Shown here: positions 1-7,216 of the stretch, one piece after another | How the letters are laid out: each line of letters starts with the position of its first letter | How positions within the stretch are numbered: position 1 is the stretch's first letter | NCBI GenBank assembly: GCA_020881835.1 | Contig: CP052876.1 | Location: 2,480,001-2,544,000, forward strand | Direction of reading: 5' to 3' | DNA: 64,000 nt | Source of the DNA: Kineosporiaceae bacterium SCSIO 59966 | GTDB taxonomy: Bacteria; Actinomycetota; Actinomycetes; Actinomycetales; SCSIO-59966 | Position numbers and translations under genes: made by a program | Notes under the pieces: model-generated | Told to the model about the DNA's origin: nothing | Databases searched by the model: none | The model's input: only the letters and a program-made list of their open reading frames with translations

Positions 1-125
1 ATGCCGACGGCGATCACGAGCAGCCGCCACGTCCAGTCCGAGACCAGCCGGACGCCGTAGGGGACGTGCACCTCCCGGTCGACCGGCCGCGGGCCGGGGC
101 GGGTCAGCCGGCTGCGCTGGATCAT
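1..125 (-). CDS. AI-2E family transporter, N-terminal fragment (runs off the window)
   Basis: Only the first 41 codons are in the window. The visible protein starts MIQRSRLTRPG and continues with VPYGVRLVSDWTWRLLVIAVG. This basic stretch leading into a first membrane segment is typical of AI-2E/UPF0118 family exporters of actinobacteria. The ATG at 125-123 overlaps the TGA of the upstream mutL-like gene (ATGA), so the two are probably translated together. The family is a set of polytopic inner-membrane transporters whose true substrate is usually unknown. The family call rests on this short N-terminus alone. Confidence 0.6.
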   Translation of the reverse strand, partial: MIQRSRLTRPGPRPVDREVHVPYGVRLVSDWTWRLLVIAVG

Positions 126-1552
126 GGGGTCAGTGTGTCGCGGCCGGTGACGATCCGGCGGGCAAGGCGCGCGGCCGCCTGCGGGTGGTCACCGGCGAGC
201 AGGCCGACGGCGAACAGCAGGTACCGCCCGTCGACGACGACCGCCGGAGACTCCGGCACCCGCCAGCCGCCGGCGTGGTCGGTCGTCGCGGGCCGCAGCA
301 CCTGACGGCGCGCCGCCACCCCGCCGTGGCGCAGGACGCCGCCCGAGCCGACGACGGCCCGGACTCGTCGCAGGTCCCGCCCGGCACTCCCCGGACCGGC
401 CGCCCGGGCGTGCCGGCGCAGCGCGACGGTGACCGCCAGCTCGGCGAGCCGGGCGTCCTCGGCGGCCTCCTGTGCAGTGGCGGGGACCATCGCGACGTCC
501 TCGGCGCGGCGCTGCGCGGCGTCGTGCAGGCGGGCCGCCTCGCCCGCCCCGACGAGCCGCTCCGCGACGGCGGCCTCCACGACGCCCGGTGCCCCCCACC
601 GCATGCCGAGGTCGCCCTCGACGGTGCGGGCCCGCCACAGGGGGGCGACCACCTCCTTGCGCAGGGCCGCGTCCTCTCCCTCGGGGGTGAGCACGGAGTA
701 CACGTCGGTGGTGGCGCCGCCGACGTCGACGACGAGCACGTCGCCGAGGCCGGGCACACCCAGGTCCGGCGCGCCGTCGGCGAGCACCTCGACCCCCGCC
801 AGGACGACGTCCGGCGTGGGGCCGCGGACCAGCCGGGCGAACGTGGGCCCACGGGACAGGCCCTTGCCGCCGATGACGTGCTGGAGGAACGCGTCGCGGA
901 TCGCGGCCCGGGCGCCGGCCGGCTCGAGCACCCCGATCCGGGGCAGCACGTTGGCGGCAGGCACGACACGACGTCCGGTGGCGCGCAGCAGCTCCTGCGC
1001 ACGGGGGGCGGCGTCGGCGTTGCCGGCGAGGACGACCGGGACGCCGATCCTGGCCCGGGCGAGCCGCTCGGCGTTGTGCAGCAGGACCTCGGCGTTGCCG
1101 CCGTCGGTGCCGCCGACGAGCAGCACGAGGTCCGGGGCGGCGGCGCGCAGGGCCCGCACGTCGGCCGGCGCGAGCCGCCCCGCGTGCACGTGCACGACGC
1201 GCGCCCCGGCGGACAGCCCGACACGGTGCCCGGCCTCGGCGGTGACGGCCCGCTCGTAGCCGACGACGGCGAGGCGCAGCCCCCCGCCGGCCGAGGAGCA
1301 GGCCAGCACGTGCTCGGCGGCCAGCGGCGTCCCGGCCCGGCCGGCGAGGTCCTCGACCACCCGGCGCAGACCGTCGAGGACGTCGCCGGGCGCCGTCGTC
1401 GGCACCGACGCGGTGGCGAGCACGGCACCGGTCCGGGTGTCGACGGCGACCCCCTTGGTGAACGTGGAGCCGACGTCCACGCAGGCGACGGCGGGCACGC
1501 CGGGGCGCGGGGCGCCCTGCCGGCGTGCGGCCGAGTCCGGGGTCGGGTCCAC
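122..1552 (-). CDS. MutL-type glutamate mutase accessory protein (GlmL, ASKHA ATPase fold)
   Basis: The 476-aa protein has the ASKHA nucleotide-binding signature near its start (DVGSTFTKG, Asp26) and a second phosphate-binding block in mid-protein (VDVGGATTDVYSV). Between them is the family segment CSSAGGGLRLAVVGYE. This is the MutL/GlmL family found with B12-dependent glutamate mutase, not the DNA mismatch-repair MutL. No mutase subunit (mutS or mutE) lies nearby, so the partner is elsewhere or the role has changed. The GTG start at 1552 sits 7 nt after TACCGT (1565-1560, reverse strand), which suggests a leaderless mRNA. The stop overlaps the AI-2E transporter start. A copy of codons about 18-36 lies at 4793-4846, beyond the copper operon. 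Confidence 0.85.
   Translation of the reverse strand: MDPTPDSAARRQGAPRPGVPAVACVDVGSTFTKGVAVDTRTGAVLATASVPTTAPGDVLDGLRRVVEDLAGRAGTPLAAEHVLACSSAGGGLRLAVVGYERAVTAEAGHRVGLSAGARVVHVHAGRLAPADVRALRAAAPDLVLLVGGTDGGNAEVLLHNAERLARARIGVPVVLAGNADAAPRAQELLRATGRRVVPAANVLPRIGVLEPAGARAAIRDAFLQHVIGGKGLSRGPTFARLVRGPTPDVVLAGVEVLADGAPDLGVPGLGDVLVVDVGGATTDVYSVLTPEGEDAALRKEVVAPLWRARTVEGDLGMRWGAPGVVEAAVAERLVGAGEAARLHDAAQRRAEDVAMVPATAQEAAEDARLAELAVTVALRRHARAAGPGSAGRDLRRVRAVVGSGGVLRHGGVAARRQVLRPATTDHAGGWRVPESPAVVVDGRYLLFAVGLLAGDHPQAAARLARRIVTGRDTLTP
1444..1499 (-). repeat. Left copy of mutL-derived flanking direct repeat
   Basis: This stretch inside the mutL-like gene (codons about 18-36, around DVGSTFTKGVA) is repeated at 4793-4846 in the same orientation. 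The two copies share a 28-base identical core ending at the CCAAGGGGGTCGCCG side. The rest differs by a few substitutions and one 2-base gap. The pair brackets the copper/DyP operon. Confidence 0.8.
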
Positions 1553-1576
1553 CGGGCCAACGGTAGGCAGGTGCTC

Positions 1577-2836
1577 TCAGCCGCCCAGCAGCCGCTCGGC
1601 GAGGTACTCCCCCTGCCGCGCCCCCGGCGGGACGAGGAACACCGCCGACCCGATCGGCGTCGTCCACTCGTTGAGCAGGTCGAGCTCGTCGAGCCGGCGC
1701 TGGATCGGGACGTACTGGCGGACGACGTCGGCCTGGTAGGTGACGAAGACCAGACCGCTGTTGCTCAGCTCCCCCGGCGCCGGCGGGTCGTCGTAGCTGT
1801 ACGGCCGGCGCAGGAACCGCTCGTCGGGGTTCTCCGAGCGGGCCCGGCGCAGGTGCGCGAACGTCTCGATGACGGGGAAGCCGAGGGCGGTGCGCGCCTC
1901 GAGGTCCGGCTCGTCGTGCTCGCGGGTGCCGGTCAGCGGGGCGCCGGTGTCCAGACGTCGGCCGATCACCTGCTCGCGGGCCGGCCGGTCGAGCTGGTCC
2001 CACGTGTCCAGGTGCATCGCGATCCGCCGGACGACGACGGACGTGCCGCCGCGCAGCCATGCCGGGGCGTCGTCACCGTGCCAGATCAGCCGGTCGTCGG
2101 GCCCTCCGGGGACGAGGTTGCGGGTGCCGTCGAGCTGACCCATGAGGTTGCGGTGGGTGGTGCCCGCCGGCTGGGTGCCGGCAGCGCGCCGGAAGCCCTT
2201 CTGCAGCCAGCGGACCTGGCCGAACGTCCGGGCCTGGCGCAGCAGCTCCCGGACGGCGTGCGCGACCGTCGTCGGGTCGTCGGCGGCGACCTGCAGCAGC
2301 AGGTCCCCGCCGGTCCACCGCTCCTGCAGCCGGTCGACGCCGAAGGCCGGCAGGGGCGCGAGCCAGGACGGGCGACGGTGCTGCAGGCCCGCGGCGGTGA
2401 ACACCTCGGGACCCAGGCCGACGGTGACGGTGAGCGAGGCGGGGACGGCGGCGAGCTCCGGCTCGGTGTCGGTGAGACCGGGGCGGCCTGCCGTGAGCCG
2501 GGCTGCGTCGTCGGTCCAGATCCGCAGCAGGCGGACGAGCGCCTCCCGGTCCACGCCGTCGAGCAGGTCGAGGGCGACGAACGTCGCGAACGCCTGCGGC
2601 GGCGTGGCGACCCCGGCCTGTCGCTCGCCGTGGAACGGCACGACGGCCCGCCCGACGGCGTCCGGCGCCGGGGGGACCGGGTCCCGGCCAGGTGGGCCGG
2701 CGACCACCTCACGGGCACCGAGGGCCACGACGGCTCCGCCGACCGCGGCGGCGCCGGAGCGCAACAGGCTGCGCCGGCTCGGACCGGCGCCTGGGCCGGT
2801 GTCCTGCGGGTGCCTCGGGCGTGGCTCGGCCGGCAT
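1577..2836 (-). CDS. Tat-exported DyP-type heme peroxidase
   Basis: This 419-aa dye-decolourising peroxidase uses H2O2 to oxidise substrates with a heme cofactor. A twin-arginine signal (SRRSLLRSG, residues 20-28) followed by an alanine-rich hydrophobic segment predicts Tat export of the folded, heme-loaded enzyme. The DyP motif with distal Asp is visible as GQLDGTRN. The proximal His lies in FAHLRRA, followed by the heme-pocket Arg in RRPYSYDD. TREHDEPD is also conserved. The ATG at 2836 shares one base with the TGA of the PCu(A)C gene (TGATG), so translation is coupled. The grouping with CopC and PCu(A)C resembles the Streptomyces lividans dtpA/ecuC copper-morphogenesis locus more than an EfeUOB iron system, since no efeU or efeO is present. 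Confidence 0.9.
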   Translation of the reverse strand: MPAEPRPRHPQDTGPGAGPSRRSLLRSGAAAVGGAVVALGAREVVAGPPGRDPVPPAPDAVGRAVVPFHGERQAGVATPPQAFATFVALDLLDGVDREALVRLLRIWTDDAARLTAGRPGLTDTEPELAAVPASLTVTVGLGPEVFTAAGLQHRRPSWLAPLPAFGVDRLQERWTGGDLLLQVAADDPTTVAHAVRELLRQARTFGQVRWLQKGFRRAAGTQPAGTTHRNLMGQLDGTRNLVPGGPDDRLIWHGDDAPAWLRGGTSVVVRRIAMHLDTWDQLDRPAREQVIGRRLDTGAPLTGTREHDEPDLEARTALGFPVIETFAHLRRARSENPDERFLRRPYSYDDPPAPGELSNSGLVFVTYQADVVRQYVPIQRRLDELDLLNEWTTPIGSAVFLVPPGARQGEYLAERLLGG

Positions 2837-3399
2837 CAGGAGTCACCTCCCTGGTAGGACTCCTCCGCGCCGCTGAAGGTGCGTGCGGTGACGGTGACGT
2901 CGACGCTGCTGCCGTCGGCAGCCTCCAAGGTGACGACGACGTCGTCCCCGGGCAGCAGCGGCGCGGTGAGGTCCATGAGCATGAGGTGGTCCCCGCCGGG
3001 GGCGAGCACGTACTGACCGCCGGCAGGGACGACGACGCCGTCCTCCTTCTCGGCCATCACCATCTGGCCGCCGTCGGCCGACACCATCTCGTGCAGCTCG
3101 GCGCGACCGGCGACGTCGCTGTCGGCCGCCACGACGTGGACGTCGGCGTCCGAGGCGTTGACGAGCGTGCCGAAGACGCCGGTCATGCCCTCGTCGGCTG
3201 CCTTCACCCACCCGTCGGTGAGGGTCAGCGCCGAGGCGGTCCCCGCAGCAGCGGTGGACGCCGTCGAGGCAGCCGGGGCCGGGTACGGCGGGGCGCCGTC
3301 GGCGGAGCCGCAGGCGGTCAGCAGGAGCAGGGCACCGGCGGCGAGAGCCCGGCCGGGGGCGCGGGCAGTGCCGGTGGTCGAGGTGCGGGTGGGTCGCAT
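2836..3399 (-). CDS. PCu(A)C-family copper chaperone lipoprotein
   Basis: The 187-aa protein starts with a lipoprotein signal, lipobox LTAC with Cys30, so it should be anchored outside the membrane. The DUF461/PCu(A)C domain carries the Cu(I) ligand pattern of this family: HEM, then MVM about ten residues later, then HLMLM. The family delivers extracytoplasmic Cu(I), for example to cytochrome oxidase or to copper and heme enzymes. Both ends overlap neighbours by a TGATG (copC upstream, DyP peroxidase downstream), giving a tight three-gene unit. Of the possible starts, the ATG at 3399 gives the proper signal peptide and matches this coupling. Confidence 0.9.
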   Translation of the reverse strand: MRPTRTSTTGTARAPGRALAAGALLLLTACGSADGAPPYPAPAASTASTAAAGTASALTLTDGWVKAADEGMTGVFGTLVNASDADVHVVAADSDVAGRAELHEMVSADGGQMVMAEKEDGVVVPAGGQYVLAPGGDHLMLMDLTAPLLPGDDVVVTLEAADGSSVDVTVTARTFSGAEESYQGGDS

Positions 3400-3998
3400 C
3401 AGGGGTTCTCCCGGGTGGTGGACCGCCGGCGTCGGCGGTGCAGGGCGAGCAGGGCGGTGGCGGTCGCGGCGAGCAGGACCACGCCCGCGGCGACGAGCGC
3501 GGCGGGGGCGGCGGGGGCGGGGGCTGCGGCGCTCGGCTCGGTCGGGCCGGCCGACGGGGGCGCAGCGTCCTGCGCCTCGGCCGGCGCGGCCGCCTCGCCG
3601 GCAGTGACGGTGCCGACGGTGAAGGTGATGAGACCGGAGACCGGGTGGCCGTCGGCGGAGACGACCCGCCAAGCGACGGTGTACTCACCGTCCGGCAGGT
3701 CGTCGGGCAGGTCGGCCTCGGCGACGCGGCCGTCGAGGGCCGGCTCGGCCTCGAGCAGGACGGTGTCGCCGCGGCGCAGCAGGACCGCCGGCGCTGTCGG
3801 CAGCACCTGGTCGCTGAACGTCAGCCGGACGACGTCGGGCGGGCGGTTCAGCGCTGCCCCGTCGGCCGGCTCGGCGTCGACGAGGTAGTCGTGGGCGTGC
3901 CCGGGTACGGCCGCAGGCACCGTGAGCAGCGCCGTCCCGAGGACGACGAGCAGCACGGTGGCCAGGACAGCACCGACGGGCCGCAGGCGGGTGGGCAT
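3399..3998 (-). CDS. copC: CopC-domain copper-binding protein with C-terminal membrane anchor
   Basis: The 199-aa protein has a cleavable signal peptide ending near AVPGHA. The mature part starts HAHDYLVDAEPADGA, which supplies the N-terminal copper-ligand histidine of CopC. The C-terminal family motif SADGHPVSG is present. After an Ala/Pro-rich linker comes one membrane segment and a basic tail (HRRRRR), so the copper domain is tethered on the outer face. The usual CopD partner is not fused. The 224-aa membrane protein immediately upstream may fill that place. The stop overlaps the PCu(A)C start (TGATG). Confidence 0.9.
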   Translation of the reverse strand: MPTRLRPVGAVLATVLLVVLGTALLTVPAAVPGHAHDYLVDAEPADGAALNRPPDVVRLTFSDQVLPTAPAVLLRRGDTVLLEAEPALDGRVAEADLPDDLPDGEYTVAWRVVSADGHPVSGLITFTVGTVTAGEAAAPAEAQDAAPPSAGPTEPSAAAPAPAAPAALVAAGVVLLAATATALLALHRRRRRSTTRENP

Positions 3999-4029
3999 AC
4001 GGCTCTCTGGGGGTCGGTGGCGGGAGGGG

Positions 4030-4704
4030 TCAGCTGAAGGTCGGGCGGACCGTCAGCCGCACCGGCGGCCCTCGACGCGACGCCGCGTCCAGCAGCACCG
4101 GCCGCGGGGCCACCCGCAGGGCGGCCTCGGGCCGCGGCAGCCGTGGGGAGACCGGCAGGTGAGCCGCGCGGACCACCCGGACGGCGGGCAGCAGCCAGCC
4201 CCACAGCGACCACAGGGCCCGCTCTCCGTGCAGCAGGAGCACAGCGGTCAGGGCGGTCGCGGCGACGTGGGCGGCGAGCATCGCCGTCCCACCGGTGAGC
4301 AGGGCGTCCCCGGCGTGGGCGTGGCCGCCGGCGGTGGCGCACAGCCCGGCCGCCGCGGAGGCGGCGTCGGCGACCCCCTGGCCGGCATGGACGGCGTGGC
4401 CGGCGGGGCCGGACGCCGCGGCGTGGACGGCGTCCGCGCACGCCGGTCCCGGGGACAGTGCCAGGAGCGCGTGCAGCCCGACCTGCCCCAGGCCCAGCAC
4501 GGCGACGATCCGGGTGCCGGACAGCCGCCGCCCGGCGAGCACGGCCGCCACGAGCAGTACCGCGACGCCACCGGCTCCGAGCAGCAGCGGCGACGGGGAG
4601 GCTCCACCGGCCAGGACGTGGCCGCCGGCGGCAAGGACGACGACGACGAGGGCGACGACGAGTGCGCGCACGAGGCGCAGGGCACCGGCCGCCGGCGAGG
4701 TCAC
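4030..4704 (-). CDS. His-rich polytopic membrane protein of the copper operon
   Basis: The 224-aa protein has about five hydrophobic segments. Between segments 3 and 4 lies a loop rich in histidine, alanine and glycine (CADAVHAAA, HAVHAGQG, GGHAHAGD), plausible metal ligands. It ends in a basic cytoplasmic tail. I do not recognise a named family. Its place just ahead of copC (31-bp gap) suggests a role in copper transport or in handing copper to CopC. The GTG start at 4704 lies 6 nt after TACCCT (4716-4711), so the operon mRNA probably starts leaderless here. Confidence 0.7.
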   Translation of the reverse strand: MTSPAAGALRLVRALVVALVVVVLAAGGHVLAGGASPSPLLLGAGGVAVLLVAAVLAGRRLSGTRIVAVLGLGQVGLHALLALSPGPACADAVHAAASGPAGHAVHAGQGVADAASAAAGLCATAGGHAHAGDALLTGGTAMLAAHVAATALTAVLLLHGERALWSLWGWLLPAVRVVRAAHLPVSPRLPRPEAALRVAPRPVLLDAASRRGPPVRLTVRPTFS

Positions 4705-4792
4705 CCGGCCAGGGTAGGACGCCCTCCGCCGGGGAAGGCCGCAACCCCGCTCGCGGTTGCACTCCCCACGGGCTCGGCGGCCAGGCGGGTCC

Positions 4793-4846
4793 CGGCGACC
4801 CCCTTGGTGAACGTGGAGCCCACGTCCTCAGGCGACGGCCGGCACG
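4793..4846 (-). repeat. Right copy of mutL-derived flanking direct repeat
   Basis: This sequence between metB and the copper operon can be read on the reverse strand as EDVGSTFTKGVAG. It is a remnant of the mutL 5' coding region at 1444-1499, in the same orientation, but with no open frame of its own. It starts right at the end of metB. Confidence 0.8.
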
Positions 4847-6022
4847 TCAGTCCGGGAGGCGCCCCGTGCCCAGCGCCCGGTCGAGGTCTGCGATGAGGTC
4901 CTCGACGTCCTCGATCCCGACCGAGAGCCGGACGAGGTCGGCGGGCACCTCGAGGGAGGAGCCGGCCACGCTGGCGTGGGTCATCCGCGCCGGGTGCTCG
5001 ATGAGGGACTCCACCCCGCCGAGCGACTCCCCGAGGGTGAACACCTCGGTCCGCTCGCAGACCCGCAGTGCGGCCGCCTCGTCCCGCACCCGGAACGACA
5101 CCATGCCGCCGTAGCGGCGCATCTGGCGGCTGGCGGTGGCGTGCCCGGGGTGGGAAGGCAGCCCTGGGTAGAGGACGTCGGTGACCGCGGGGTGGTCCTG
5201 CAGCCAGGCGGCGACGCGCTCGGCGTTGTCGCAGTGCCGCTCCATCCGCAGGGCGAGGGTGCGCAGCCCCCGCAGCGTCAGCCACGCGTCGAAGGGACCG
5301 GCGACACCGCCCATCGCGTTCTGGTGGAACGCGATCCGCTCGGCCAGCTCGGCGTCCCGGACGACGACGGCGCCCCCGACGACGTCGGAGTGGCCGCCGA
5401 CGTACTTCGTCGTCGAGTGCACGACGACGTCCGCGCCGAGCAGCAACGGGGCCTGCAGGTACGGGGTGGCGAACGTGTTGTCGACGACGAGCAGCGCATC
5501 AGCGGCGTGCGCGGCGACGGCCAGGGCCTCGACGTCGGCGACGCCGAGCAGCGGGTTCGTCGGGGTCTCCGCCCACACCAGCCGGGTCCGGCCTGGACGG
5601 ACCGCCGCCACCACGGCGGCGGGATCGGCGATGTCGACCGCGGTGTGCTCGACCCCCCAGCGCCGCAGCACCCGGGCGAACAGCCGGTAGGTGCCACCGT
5701 AGGCGTCGTCGGGGACGACGACGTGGGTCCCGGGCTCGAGGACCGTGCGCAGCACCGCGTCCTCGGCGGCCAGGCCCGAGGCGAACGCGAGTCCCCGTGC
5801 CCCGCGCTCCAGCGCGCACAGTGCCTGCTCCAGCGCCGCCCGGGTCGGGTTGCCGGACCGGGAGTACTCGTAGCCGCCACGCAGGCCGCCGACTCCGTCC
5901 TGCTTGTACGTGGAGACCTGGTAGATCGGCGGCACGACGGCGCCGGTGGTGGGATCGGGAGCCTGGCCGGCGTGGACGGCGCGGGTGGAGAAGCCGGTCT
6001 CGGTCCAGTCGGGGTTCGTCAC
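4847..6022 (-). CDS. metB: Cystathionine gamma-synthase (trans-sulfuration PLP enzyme)
   Basis: This 391-aa member of the Cys/Met-metabolism PLP family joins O-acyl-homoserine and cysteine into cystathionine. Visible landmarks are GFSTRAVHAGQ at the N-terminus, the phosphate/PLP-binding EYSRSGNPTR, the PLP Asp in VDNTFATP, and the Schiff-base Lys in HSTTKYVGGHSD. A gamma-lyase or O-acetylhomoserine sulfhydrylase cannot be fully excluded, but the length and motifs fit actinobacterial CGS. The GTG at 6022 is preferred over longer frames because it lies 7 nt after TACCCT (6035-6030) and starts at the conserved region. A cystathionine beta-synthase is encoded 4 kb away, so both trans-sulfuration steps are represented. 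Confidence 0.9.
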   Translation of the reverse strand: MTNPDWTETGFSTRAVHAGQAPDPTTGAVVPPIYQVSTYKQDGVGGLRGGYEYSRSGNPTRAALEQALCALERGARGLAFASGLAAEDAVLRTVLEPGTHVVVPDDAYGGTYRLFARVLRRWGVEHTAVDIADPAAVVAAVRPGRTRLVWAETPTNPLLGVADVEALAVAAHAADALLVVDNTFATPYLQAPLLLGADVVVHSTTKYVGGHSDVVGGAVVVRDAELAERIAFHQNAMGGVAGPFDAWLTLRGLRTLALRMERHCDNAERVAAWLQDHPAVTDVLYPGLPSHPGHATASRQMRRYGGMVSFRVRDEAAALRVCERTEVFTLGESLGGVESLIEHPARMTHASVAGSSLEVPADLVRLSVGIEDVEDLIADLDRALGTGRLPD

Positions 6023-6162
6023 CGGGTCGAGGGTAGACGGGTCGCAGCACAGCCGGCGTCCGGCCGGGAACGCGGCGTACCCGCTCACGGTTGACCCTCT
6101 CAGGGACTGCCGCGGTGTCACACCGGGACGTTCGCCGCCGACTGCGAAGGAGACTGTGCACG

Positions 6163-6828
6163 ATGAACCTGTTCGGCAGCCGTACGAGGTCCGAGATCGT
6201 CCGCCCCGAGGACGCCCTGCGGGGCCGGCCGGCGCGGCCGTTCACCGTGCCGGACCGGCACGCCGTGCTCGGCACCCCGCTGGAGGGGCCGTGGCCCGAG
6301 GGCACCGAGGTGATCTCCCTGGCGATGGGCTGCTTCTGGGGTGCCGAGCGGGTGCTCTGGCAGCTGCCCGGCGTGGTCACGACCGCGGTCGGGTACCAGG
6401 GCGGGTACACCGAGAACCCCACCTACGAGGAGGTGTGCACCGGCCGGACCGGGCACGCCGAGACGGTGCTCGTCGCGTACGACCCGGCGGCGGTGTCCAC
6501 CGAGACCGTGCTGCGGACCTTCTGGGAGTCACACGACCCGACCCAGGGGTACCGGCAGGGCAACGACGTGGGGACCCAGTACCGCTCAGCGGTGTACTGG
6601 ACGACCGCGGAGCAGGCGCAGGTGGTCCGGGCCACCCGGGACGCCTACGCCGGCCGGCTGGCCGCGGCCGGCTACGGCGACGTGACCACCGAGCTGCGGC
6701 CCGCCGCCGACGCCGGGCCGTTCTGGTACGCCGAGGAGTACCACCAGCAGTACCTGCACAAGGTGCCCAACGGGTACTGCGGCCTGGGCGGGACCGGGGT
6801 GAGCTGCCCGGTCGGGCTGGCCACCTGA
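6163..6828 (+). CDS. msrA: Peptide-methionine (S)-S-oxide reductase
   Basis: The 221-aa protein reduces Met-S-sulfoxide in oxidised proteins. The catalytic motif GCFWGAE is present. Recycling cysteines are at the C-terminus (NGYCGLGG and VSCPVG), as in E. coli MsrA. The N-terminal extension ([24 protein letters not shown]) is normal for actinobacterial MsrA. The ATG at 6163 is chosen because a GAAGGAG ribosome site lies just upstream. It is divergent from metB. Confidence 0.95.
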   Translation: MNLFGSRTRSEIVRPEDALRGRPARPFTVPDRHAVLGTPLEGPWPEGTEVISLAMGCFWGAERVLWQLPGVVTTAVGYQGGYTENPTYEEVCTGRTGHAETVLVAYDPAAVSTETVLRTFWESHDPTQGYRQGNDVGTQYRSAVYWTTAEQAQVVRATRDAYAGRLAAAGYGDVTTELRPAADAGPFWYAEEYHQQYLHKVPNGYCGLGGTGVSCPVGLAT

Positions 6829-6850
6829 GGTCCGGTGACCTAGGTTCAGG

Positions 6851-6889
6851 ATGAACGACACGAACCCCGAGCACAGGAGAATGACGTGA
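6851..6889 (+). CDS. Putative 12-aa leader peptide coupled to the acidic repeat gene
   Basis: The short frame MNDTNPEHRRMT starts 4 nt after a TAGGTT -10-like box (6841-6846). Its TGA overlaps the GTG of the next gene (GTGA). It could be a near-leaderless leader peptide that loads ribosomes onto the acidic peptide gene. The -10 to ATG distance is a little short. The region also holds the AGGAG site for the next gene, so the frame may be chance. Confidence 0.35.
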   Translation: MNDTNPEHRRMT

Positions 6890-7194
6890 GCCAGGACCCC
6901 GCCACCCCCGACCCGCAGACCCCCGTGCGGCCGCTCGCCGACGACGACATGTCGACGGTCGGCGCCTCGACCCCGCGCGCCGAGCGGGACGCTGACGCGG
7001 TCGACGCGGACGCCGACACCGTCGACGCGGACACCATCGACGCGACGGACGGCACGGACGCCGACAGCACCGACGCCGACGCCGACAGCACCGACGCCGA
7101 CGCGGACTCCACGGACGCCGACGCGGACAGCACCGACGCCGACGCGGACTCCACGGACGCGGACGCCAGCGACACCACCGACTCCCGCGCCTGA
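6886..7194 (+). CDS. Small acidic repeat protein (DADADST repeats), unknown function
   Basis: The 102-aa protein is almost entirely Asp, Ala, Thr and Ser from residue 40 on. It carries about five 7-residue units (ADSTDAD) that correspond to 21-bp DNA units with a 42-bp higher-order alternation. There is no signal peptide or membrane segment. An AGGAG site lies 7-8 nt before the GTG, which supports translation. Such chains are disordered and highly negative, and could bind cations or basic proteins, but no family is recognised. Repeat number should vary between strains through slippage. Confidence 0.55.
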   Translation: MSQDPATPDPQTPVRPLADDDMSTVGASTPRAERDADAVDADADTVDADTIDATDGTDADSTDADADSTDADADSTDADADSTDADADSTDADASDTTDSRA

Positions 7195-7216
7195 GCCGTC
7201 GTCCTAGGGTCGCACC

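Noticed and set aside
122-1552. DNA mismatch-repair MutL
   Set aside because: No GHKL ATPase motifs. The sequence is the glutamate-mutase-associated ASKHA MutL.
1577-2836. EfeB of an EfeUOB iron-uptake system
   Set aside because: The fold family is the same, but no efeU or efeO gene is present and the neighbours are copper-binding proteins.
185-2857. 890-codon open frame on the forward strand
   Set aside because: It lies opposite the mutL-like and DyP genes, has no domain signature and shows the composition of antisense of GC-rich coding DNA.
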